A DNA stretch of 64,000 nt from Norana najaformis (Eukaryota; Annelida; Clitellata; Crassiclitellata; Hormogastridae): the NCBI GenBank assembly GCA_964023275.1, contig OZ029919.1, positions 10,370,202 through 10,434,201 of the forward strand, written 5' to 3'. The notes beneath the pieces are model-generated. The model saw only the letters and a list, made by a program, of their open reading frames with translations, searched no databases and had not been told where the DNA came from. This document shows positions 56,481 through 64,000 of this stretch, in pieces (position 1 is the stretch's first letter; each line of letters begins with the position of its first letter). Made by a program: the position numbers and the translations under genes.

Positions 56481-57360
56481 ATGGAGAATAGTGTGTGGTT
56501 CTGCACTGGCACTGATGTCAATGGTCTTATGAGAGAACTAGGCTACGAACATCATTATTATGAATGGAGGTCATTTTTTGATTCCAGCAAGGCCAGTTTG
56601 AAAGCAGTGCTCCTTTGCAAAGGCACAAGCGTCGGCAGGAAGGAGACGTACGAGTCTATGATAGTTCTACTAAATGCAACAAAATCAAACAACCACAAGT
56701 ACAATATATGTAGAGACCTAAAAGTGTTAGGCCTGATACTTGGTCTGCAGATGATGCCAACCACTACAAGATCAAAGAATGGCCAGTCAGAAGACTTCAC
56801 TCCAGGAAAATTTAACGTACAACATGTGCTATCGGTGCATCTTCAAAAGATACTACTTTCGCCACTTCATATAAAACTGGGCCTTATGAAAAACTTCGTA
56901 AAAGGCGATGACGGTTGAAGGTGCAGGATTCCAATACCTGAAGACAAAATTTGGAGGAATGTTAAATTAAGTTACATCAAACTAAAGGCTGGAATATTTG
57001 TTGGACCACAAATACGTGAAATAATAACTCGTCCAATATTCTCATCGAAACCCAACCAACTGGAAGCTTTCAAGCAGGTTGTTCACAATTTCCTGGGAAG
57101 CCATATATCAGCCGATATGCCGAGTTAGTACAAAATATGCTACAAGCCTCTAGAAAAATGCATTGCTGCATGTCTCTGAAGATGCATTTGCTTCACTCAA
57201 CTTGGACTTCTTCCCCGACAACCTAGGTGCTGTCAGCGATTAATAAGGTGACAGATTCATTAACTGGAGTATCGCTATCAGAGGCGTTTTAACCCGAATA
57301 TGATGGAGACTGCTGTTGGTTTTTTAAAAACAGAACCAACCGTTAGCCATAAGCGTAAGA
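56481..57360 (+). pseudogene. Decayed multi-copy transposon-type ORF of unknown function
   Basis: A 145-codon open frame then continuing relics in shifted frames. Blocks: YEWRSFFDSSKASLKAVLLC, KETYESMIVLLNATKSNNHK, YNICRDLKVLGLILGLQM, FTPGKFNVQHVL, LLSPLHIKLGLMKNFVK, then FQYLKTKFGG, LKAGIFVGPQIREII, NQLEAFKQVVHNFLG and FNPNMMETAVGFLKT. I recall this block order from a family present in many copies in aphid, cnidarian and other invertebrate genomes, usually labelled uncharacterised and probably transposon-borne. About 75 residues present in that family (a Cys-containing segment after LGLQ) seem shortened here. Stops and shifts after 56918 make it a pseudogene. Confidence 0.6.
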
Positions 57361-57489
57361 GTAAATGCCTATAATACACACTTTTCTCACTGACAATGTC
57401 TTGTATAATCTAGTATATCATTAATTTATTTCAGTAGCGGACCAAAAGTTTTTGTCGTCGTCCAATGTAATGGAATAAAACGTAACTTA

Positions 57490-57595
57490 GCAAATAAACA
57501 CTAAAAGTTCTGAATTACGCTAACTACGTTTGCAATTTCTACCCAAGCAGATTTTAAAATCATTATATGGTAGGTATATGTCTGCGATTTCAGTG
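57490..57595 (+). repeat. Repeat family D, left half of split copy
   Basis: GTTCTGAATTACGCTAACTA, GCAGATTTTAAAATCATTAT, TATATGTCTGCGATTTCAGTG align with 40585-40665. The right half resumes at 58373. Confidence 0.85.
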
Positions 57596-58379
57596 ATTCT
57601 CTTCTTCTTCTGGTTCTCTGCCCTCAGGCAGGTTCAAACGTCCGATGACGCCACTTCTGTGGGTGCTGAGCTTCTTCTGTCAACCTGCTGTATCCGTCTG
57701 TCATCATCTAATCCAGCAGCATCTGTCTGGGTCTTCCTCTTGTCCTCTTCCCCTCCATTCTGCCCTCAATTACGGTTCTCAAGAGTGAATCCCCTCTTAG
57801 TATGTGACCAATCCATTTTCGTTGTCGACTCTTTATTGTATCATAGATCTTTCTTCCTCAACTCTTTTCAGCACCTCCTCATTTGTTATGTGCTCCATCC
57901 AACTAACTTTTTCCATCCCGCGCCAAATCCACATTTCGAAGGCCTCCAATCTCTTGATGTCTTCCTTTCTCATGGTCCATGTTTCAGATCCATACAGCAC
58001 CACGCTCCATATCATTCGTTTCTTTAAGTTCTTGTTCATTTTTCCTCTCAGTATCTCTTTTTGTTTTGAGCATGCGTCTTTGCCCAATGGTATTCTTTTA
58101 ATTTCCTTATGGCATTTGGCACCTTGCGTGACAACGCTCCCCAGGTAGCAGAATTCTTTTACTTGTTCTATTTCTTCTCCATTGATGTTTATTCTTACTA
58201 CTGTTTATTCTCTTTTGCTTATTCTCGTGATCTCTGTCTTCTTGATATTTATTTTCATACCATACTCGATTGATATGGTGTGCAGACGGTCCACCATTCT
58301 TTGCAGACCCTCTTGGCTACCCGACAACATTGCTTGGTTATCTGCATATCTTAGAGCCTTTATAAGTCTGCCTTCAGTG
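57596..58379 (-). mobile_element. 5'-truncated RTE/BovB-type non-LTR retrotransposon with 7-bp target duplication
   Basis: The minus strand encodes the end of an RTE-clade RT: RLIKALRYADNQAMLSGSQE, where YADN (58337-58348) stands for the catalytic YADD, then GLQRMVDRLHTISIEYGMKI, VKEFCYLGSVVTQGAKCHKE and NKNLKKRMIWSVVLYGSETW. LEAFEMWIWRGMEKVSWMEH and TNEEVLKRVEEERS follow, then degraded tail text ending in (AGA)n. TTCAGTG occurs on both sides (57589-57595 and 58373-58379). One stop interrupts the upstream part. Confidence 0.9.
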
Positions 58380-58545
58380 GTTATGTTTGTTAATTGTTCT
58401 ATAGCATAATGTTATCTAAGCCTACACATGTCGACATTATGGCGTTAAATGATGAAGTTTAAATAAACAAGTTCTCGAGAAAATATTTAAGCATTCCGTT
58501 GGCCTTATCACAGTGTGCATATATTGATACAGCGCCCAACAAAAG
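58373..58545 (+). repeat. Repeat family D, right half of split copy
   Basis: GGTTATGTTTGTTAATTGTT, ATCTAAGCCTACACATGTCG, TTATGGCGTTAAATGATGAA, CACAGTGTGCATATATTGAT. It is followed by a scrap of family B (CAGCGCCCAACAAAAGCCAC). Confidence 0.85.
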
Positions 58546-58559
58546 CCACATAACAATTA

Positions 58560-58990
58560 GACCGACGGAGACATTTGGCCGACGTTAAAAAAATCAGGGT
58601 TCCAAGACTTATTGTTATGACTCATCTCTCGAAGCATGCCAATCTTATCAGTGTAAGAGCTTAACTTTCATTTTCAAAATAGTATCTTTCACTTTTTTAC
58701 AAGTTTATCTTTTAGTATCTTTGAAAATAATTACTACAAATGAAAAAGTTAAAATAATTTGTGTCGTTTGTTTGAATGGACGTACTCACGCACCTTTACT
58801 GCCTATCGTAACAAATGTAAGAAACTTACATTACATGTAATTTTCGTTGGACTGATTTGTGACATATATTACAGTGACGGATAATTCTGACGTCATAATT
58901 ATGTTGTTCCTTTTGTTGTTTCAACAAGATGAATAATCTAATGTGACCAGATTACTCGTAGAAGCAGACTGCTTATTAGCCAAATTTATT
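58560..58990. other. No gene seen
   Basis: AT-rich spacer. Confidence 0.25.
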
Positions 58991-58999
58991 AATTTGATT

Positions 59000-59552
59000 G
59001 TATTAATAAATTGCAAATAGGTTTATTTATGTTTAAACTAAAAAATAATCTATTACCTGTGGACTTCTACCAATACTTTTGTATGAATTCAGATGTGCAT
59101 GATCACTATACACGATCATCTCATATGTATCATAAACATTCTGTTCACACTACTAATAGACAGTTTAGTATTATAATTTGTGGACCGTCATTCTGGAATT
59201 CTCTGCCAACTGTTCTTACTAGCTTGCCAACATTATACCAGTTTAAAACAAGTCTAAAATCTCATATACTCAATGAACTTAGTTAAGTATTTTTGGTGCT
59301 TAGTTAAGTGTTTTTGTTTTGTTTAGGTTTATGCAATGACATTGATTATAAAAATTACTTTATATTTTAGATTATTAATTGTTTTACTCAGTATTATACT
59401 GTCACCTATTTGTAATCCATGATGTAAATAGGTGACCTTCGTAGCGGAACTGTTTGTTCCTTTTAGGTCAGCTCATTGGCACCACTGTATGTGACACTAT
59501 AATTGTATTTGTTAATTATTTTTTGGTTGTCAATAAAATCTCTCTCTCTCTA
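59000..59552 (+). mobile_element. 3' end of a relatively young non-LTR retrotransposon
   Basis: An intact frame gives LFMFKLKNNLLPVDFYQYFC, then HDHYTRSSHMYHKHSVHTTN, FWNSLPTVLTSLPTLYQFKT and SLKSHILNELS with a stop at 59284. The 3' UTR runs to GTTGTCAATAAAATCTCTCT, a poly(A)-signal-like end with a (CT)n tail. The lack of stops suggests recent insertion. Confidence 0.75.
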
Positions 59553-59592
59553 TTAATTAAATAATCAATTACAACTACCTTCACCATTTCGC

Positions 59593-59755
59593 GCTGTATC
59601 AATATATGCACACTGTGATAAGGACCAACGTAATGCATAAATATTTACACGAGAACTTGTTTATTTAAACTTCATCATTTAACGCCATAATTCAATTTTA
59701 TGTCGACATGTGTAGGCTTAGATAACATTATGCTATAGAACAATAAGCAATTACA
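59593..59755 (-). repeat. Repeat family D, reverse copy between 33-bp direct repeats
   Basis: TATCAATATATGCACACTGT, then TTTAACGCCATAATTCAATT and GACATGTGTAGGCTTAGATA is the reverse complement of the other copies. It is bracketed by AATAATCAATTACAACTACC-type 33-mers at 59560-59592 and 59756-59788, which differ at one base. Confidence 0.85.
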
Positions 59756-59784
59756 AATAATCAATTACAACTACCTTCACTATT

Positions 59785-59880
59785 TCGCCCCAGGATATAC
59801 ACGCCGATTTCTTCCTTTCACAACCTGCATCATTTGCGCCCGACTACTTCAGATTCCTTCAACAAGAACTAGATGGAGTT
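59785..59880 (+). mobile_element. Short CR1-like fragment
   Basis: ACGCCGATTTCTTCCTTTCA, CAACCTGCATCATTTGCGCC and CGACTACTTCAG match the 2290-2350 part of the CR1-like fragment at 2139-2420. Confidence 0.5.
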
Positions 59881-59969
59881 TTACAGTCTTTGGGCTATTT
59901 GTCTGGAATAGGGTATGATTTAAAAGTACAACGGTTGGAAGCATTGGTAGCTGGTTTTGAACCACATAT

Positions 59970-60032
59970 GGTGAGCTGTGACTTAGCTTTCGTTGGGCGC
60001 TGTAGAAATCTCGAGATTACGATTACGATTGC
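59970..60032 (+). mobile_element. SINE-like family B, 3' end copy
   Basis: AGCTTTCGTTGGGCGCTGTA, GAAATCTCGAGATTACGATT, ACGATT. The 5' part is missing. Confidence 0.8.
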
Positions 60033-60299
60033 TGTACTACCAGACAAATGTATTTGCGTGCTTTCTGGTCAGTCTATGGTGCCTGCTAATACCAGACATT
60101 CAGACATTCAAGAAATTTACGTCACTGGCTAAACCAATCAGAGACCACCAAACCAGTTTTAGAAACGCATATAATATACAAATAGGCCCTCAGGACTCAG
60201 CTCACTCGTGCTTTGCATTACGTGCAATTTCGACACAAAGTTGTCTTGCAATACCCGGCGTGTTTTTCGAACCGCCGAATCCTCCTGCTTTTAAAGGCT

Positions 60300-60690
60300 A
60301 TTACGTGGAGGCCCTTGCGGATTGGGGTGGAGAAAACAACCGCTGTGACCTTCTGCATGTCGTAAGAGGCGACTAAATGGAGACCCCTGCGGTTTCGGGG
60401 GGAGAATAGGACCGATGCAGTCTTCTGCATGTCGTAAGAGGCGACTAAGTGGAGGCCCCTGCGGTCCGGGCGAAGAATATGACCGATGCCGCCTCCACCC
60501 ATGTCGTAAAAGGCGACTAACTGGTGAAAACATTAAAAAAATATTTACAAAATATTTCCCCTGAATATTTTAAGAACTAGGCTATTAATTAGATACCCCC
60601 GCAGTTCCGGGCGGAGAGTAGGACCGCTGTATTCTCTAGGCATGTCGTAAAAGGCGACTTACTGGAGGCTGCTGCGGTGTCGGTCAATTA
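60300..60690 (+). repeat. 72-bp tandem repeat with GTCGTAAGAGGCGAC core, about 4-5 units
   Basis: Three tandem units at 60300-60520 (ATGTCGTAAGAGGCGACTAA, TGGAGACCCCTGCGGTTTCG, GGGAGAATAGGACCGATGCA), then a further unit at 60590-60690 and a faint one near 60730-60790. GTCG...CGAC forms a hairpin in each unit. The repeated RRGLHLVASYDMQK on the minus strand is an artefact of the 72-bp (24-codon) period. Confidence 0.9.
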
Positions 60691-60799
60691 AACAAACTGC
60701 CAATAAATATGGGCATCGGATGGACAAGCGATGTGGGCTGTCAGCGCTCTGAGCATGTTATAAAAGCTACTAATATGGACTACACTTGGTGCGCTTTGC

Positions 60800-61495
60800 G
60801 AAATGTAACAGGTCTGTCATAATAGCTAACCACATTCATGTAATCTACACCTAGAAGGCCTGCGTGTGCCGTTCACATGAGCAAAACCCACGATCGAAGA
60901 TATCCATGCCCATGTTGACAAAATATCTCTACTGACGTATGCTGCTACATCTTGAGTAGCCACAGCACGAAGAAGCAATGGCTAATGTACAGCATTAAGT
61001 GAACTGTTAGGTATTACGGAAAACTCGACAGAGTTAGTCACATTAAAACAGCGTTGTCTATGACGCCGTCTTTCCATAGGTGTGGAGTATTGTTGACAAT
61101 CAAAGGTACGCATTAAGAGGACGGAAGCTAAATTATCCGATAGTTTGGTTATGGCGACACATTCGTAATCATCGCTTAAGGAAAGTTAGGATACATAACA
61201 GCTATTCTGCTCAGCTAAAGGATATGATTGGCCAGACTTTGGGACACGCCCCTACCACAACCCCACGCGGCACGGACACTGCCCTTGACACCGCATTCTG
61301 ATACAGACGCCCGCACGATAAACGCTAAAGTACACTTGGTAGTTAGTAGCATTGAGTAGCTGTACGTAGCGTAGATCATAGCAGTATAATAAACGTAGTA
61401 TTGTCATTATCCAGTCATTATAAGTATAACACCACAAGGGTACTGCTACGAATTTTGTAGACCGCTGTCATGCGCTTCAATGCATCGCCGTACCG
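60800..61495. other. No supported gene
   Basis: The 61080-61301 open frame is unrecognised. Confidence 0.25.
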
Positions 61496-61499
61496 TCAT

Positions 61500-61625
61500 C
61501 GACATTGTCATCATAATCATCATCATCATAATTTTTCATCATCATCATCATCATCATATTAATTTTTCGTCATTATTATCGTTATCAATATCAATCTCAT
61601 CGTAACCGTTGTCGTCATCATTTCA
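61500..61625. repeat. (ATC)n trinucleotide region
   Basis: ATCATCATCATCATC with interruptions. Confidence 0.85.
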
Positions 61626-61894
61626 CCTCAATAAAATCATTTTATTTAGGCTTAATATCTGCAGGCCTCGAAAAAGTAGACTGCTATAAAGCCCTGCAAA
61701 CGTCATACGTCTATCATATGTATTGGATTATTTTACAAATTAGCAAATTCACAATGATAATGCTATTTTCAAATGGCTAACTACGAATAACAAATTAGTT
61801 TTTCTTGTATAAATATCAGAGTGGCCGAGTTGCATGTTTTGAAATTTTGTGGTCAATAATTGTACAAAATCTCTTCTGCAAATACAATTTAAAA

Positions 61895-62065
61895 GAAAAC
61901 CGTCACACAATAGCGATTATTACTTTGAATTTGTTTAATTAATGAAAACGTCACACAATAGCGATTATTAATTTTATTGTGCTAAAAGAAAACGTAGCAC
62001 AATAGCAATTATTAATTTGAATGTGTTCAATTAAGGAAAACGTTATATGATAGCGATTATTAATT
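61895..62065 (+). repeat. Minisatellite with GTCACACAATAGCGATTATTA units, left block
   Basis: Four units: GTCACACAATAGCGATTATT, GTCACACAATAGCGATTATT, GTAGCACAATAGCAATTATT, GTTATATGATAGCGATTATT. CACAAT and a later ATTGTG in each unit are inverse. Confidence 0.9.
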
Positions 62066-62284
62066 GTGCCTTATAATTGTGCTCGCGACCTCTTTGAGAA
62101 GTCTGCCAACCACTCTGCACCGGCTGCCTTAGACGAAGATTGAACCCTTATAAAAGAGCTCAGTCGTTCGTCACACAATAAAGTCATGATTTATCTATAT
62201 GAATAACAAAACTTCGGAAAATTGAGAAAAGAGGAGACCTGCTCCGTCACTGCCTCGAGCAAAGGCATTACCTAGCGACTTTTA

Positions 62285-62400
62285 TAGTGCGACTGATCCT
62301 GCTAATTTTGCAAAGTACTGATCGGGTGGACAACCGCTTTTCAATGGGCGCCACGCCGTTTAAAGTCCCCGTGTACGGACTTTGCTATAAGGTTGGCGTT
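62285..62400 (+). repeat. Dispersed repeat family A, copy 4
   Basis: GACTGATCCTGCTAATTTTG, then GATCGGGTGGACAACCGC, CAATGGGCGCCACGCCGTTT and GTGTACGGACTTTGCTA. Confidence 0.75.
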
Positions 62401-62404
62401 GCTG

Positions 62405-62955
62405 TCAACGGCGTTGCCAGCTGTGCAGCAGAGCCGCATTTAAAACTATTGAGAGTTGAACTTTGCCACGCAGGTCGACCACATTGACGTTGAAATATGA
62501 TACAGCGAATGAAGAACTACCATGCCAATTTCATAGCAGTAATGAGGCAATAATGAGGCAAGATATTACGTCAAATTGTAACACTCTAGACTTTCCTCTT
62601 GAAATATAGTCAGTTACTAGTGTGTTAGAACAATGCATGTGAAGTCGATCTTGCCTGAATATATGAATACTGATTTCTAGTACAGGAAAATAAGAGAAAA
62701 ACTACAGTACTACTGTAGTCTGCCCGTAGAAACTCAATATTCCTCGCCCTTTGAACCTTAGATTCAGAGGATATAAATATGTTGTAATAAATGCTTTTTG
62801 ATGCAAGGTCATGTGGCAAGAATTATGTCCGAGATGTCCTCATTTCAACTGTTAATATGCACGTTCAATTATAAAATCATACGTTTGGTAGTATTAGAAA
62901 GCTGTTTACCGAAGCTATTTTTTGGCAATCGGGATTTATAAGGACCTGATTGAGT
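62405..62955. other. No supported gene
   Basis: AT-rich; no motif. Confidence 0.25.
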
Positions 62956-62999
62956 TGGTTGTAATTAAAGAAAATGTTACATAAAGGCGCTTATTAATT

Positions 63000-63485
63000 T
63001 GTCACGCAAAATGCAAAATGCCACAAAGAGATTAAAAGAAGATTAGCACTGGGCAAAGACGCATTCTCGAAGCGAAAAGAGTTACCGAGAGCAAAAGTGA
63101 ACAAAAACTTAACGAAACGAATGGTTAAAGCTTTGATTTGGAGTGTGATGTTGTATGAATCGAAAACATGGACCATGAGAAAGTAGGACAAAAAGCGAAA
63201 TGTGGATTTGGCGGGGGATATAAAAATTAATTGGATGGAGCATAAAACAAACGAGGAGCGACAGAGAAAATGGATTGGTCACATACTGAGAGGGGACTGA
63301 CTCTTGAGAACTGTCACTGAGACCAGAATGTCGGATAAGAGGAAGACCCAGAAGGATGCTGCTGGATTGGATTGATGACGGACGGATACAGCAGCCTGAA
63401 AGAAGAAGCTCAGCATCAGAGGAGTGGCGTCCTCGGCCATATGAACATGCCCATTGGTAGAGAACCAGAAGAAAAAGAAATAAAA
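63000..63485 (+). mobile_element. RTE/BovB-type retrotransposon fragment, second copy
   Basis: It starts TCACGCAAAATGCAAAATGC and runs to AGAACCAGAAGAAAAAGAAA. It is the same element as 57596-58379, in the other orientation and more 5'-truncated. Translation relics: KNLTKRMVKALIWSVMLYES, KTWTMRK, INWMEHKTNEE, RQRKWIGHILRGD. Internal deletions have removed parts such as 'RLEAFEMW'. It interrupts the minisatellite. Confidence 0.85.
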
Positions 63486-63760
63486 CGAAACACAATGGCG
63501 ATTAATAACTTGGTTGTGTTTAAACAAAACGTCACCCAGTGGCGATTATTATTTTTTGTTTTCTAGGTAAACGTCACACAATGACGATTATTAATTTGAC
63601 TGAAATGTGTTTAATTAAAGAAAACGTCACACAATGGCGGTTATTAATTTTATTGTGTTTAAAGAAAACGTCACACAATGGCGATTATTAATTTTGTGTC
63701 TAGGAGAACGTCACACAATGGCGATTAATAATTTGATTGTCTTTACAGAAAGTGTCAAAA
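63486..63760 (+). repeat. Minisatellite with GTCACACAATGGCGATTATTA units, right block
   Basis: About six units of 40-60 bp: CACAATGGCGATTAATAACT, GTCACCCAGTGGCGATTATT, GTCACACAATGACGATTATT, GTCACACAATGGCGGTTATT, GTCACACAATGGCGATTATT, GTCACACAATGGCGATTAAT. Confidence 0.9.
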
Positions 63761-63779
63761 AATTATCTTGTATTGTCTT

Positions 63780-64000
63780 TTCTTTAGCCATCTTCGATCC
63801 GAAGTTGGGCCGCACTATGAGCCGTCCGTCTCCAGATGTTTCTATCTTCAGCTGTCCCCAGTAACTGACTCTCCGTTTTTCCTCATAATATGACCAAAGT
63901 ACGTCAACTTCCATGACTCGATGTTATTTAACAGTTGACGTTCCATGCCGGTTTGTTCCAGTACCCATTCTTTGGTTGTTCCTTGCCATCAAAGAAACCG
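63780..64000 (-). mobile_element. Non-LTR ORF2 C-terminal fragment, cut by the window end
   Basis: The minus strand from 63999 gives TKEWVLEQTGMERQLLNNIE, then SWKLTYFGHIMRK, matching 'WxLxKxxxxxLxxxExxxLRxFGHVxR'. Upstream sequence lies outside the window. Confidence 0.65.

Overview
This window looks like nuclear DNA from an invertebrate animal. The signs are AT-rich sequence, exons split by long introns with GT..AG borders, many decayed non-LTR retrotransposons, tRNA-derived SINEs, DNA-transposon remains and very long microsatellites. The best gene is an intronless receptor of the sex-peptide/myoinhibitory-peptide receptor type, a family best known from protostomes. Together these suggest a marine bilaterian, but I cannot name the species or phylum. 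There is no bacterial operon, CRISPR array, rRNA gene or intact canonical tRNA gene.

Layout. 0-5 kb: two phase-compatible plus-strand exons of an unrecognised gene, among retroelement fragments. 5-9.8 kb: a long (TA)n tract, a probable non-autonomous hAT-like element, and the GPCR gene on the minus strand with a poly(A) signal about 200 bp past its stop. 9.8-20 kb: mostly empty sequence with SINE and CR1-like pieces and simple repeats. 20.9-23 kb: a pogo/Tigger-like transposon, broken and interrupted by a retroelement tail. 23-36 kb: tRNA-SINE, a perfect 68-bp-arm palindrome, a 39-41 bp minisatellite and an 11-bp satellite. 36.4-37.6 kb: a decayed Gypsy-type gag with zinc knuckle, abutting a SINE. 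39-41.5 kb: CR1-like and other dispersed repeats.

41.7-52.8 kb is the most gene-like stretch after the GPCR. Five minus-strand pieces with compatible splice phases, a TATA box and a poly(A) signal form a model of a small secreted CAP-superfamily protein. It is divergent, has a 30-nt microexon, and its introns hold retroelements and a probable solo LTR. 53-64 kb is repeat-dense: a 1.2-kb-spaced direct duplication, a decayed multi-copy transposon-like ORF, an RTE/BovB-type retroelement nested in another repeat with a 7-bp target duplication, a 72-bp tandem repeat with the GTCGTAAGAGGCGAC core, and a 'GTCACACAATGGCGATTATTAA' minisatellite split by a second RTE copy.

The genes do not form a pathway. 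The interest lies in the CAP model, the GPCR, and how the repeats nest. All homology statements come from reading translations against remembered family motifs, with no database search.
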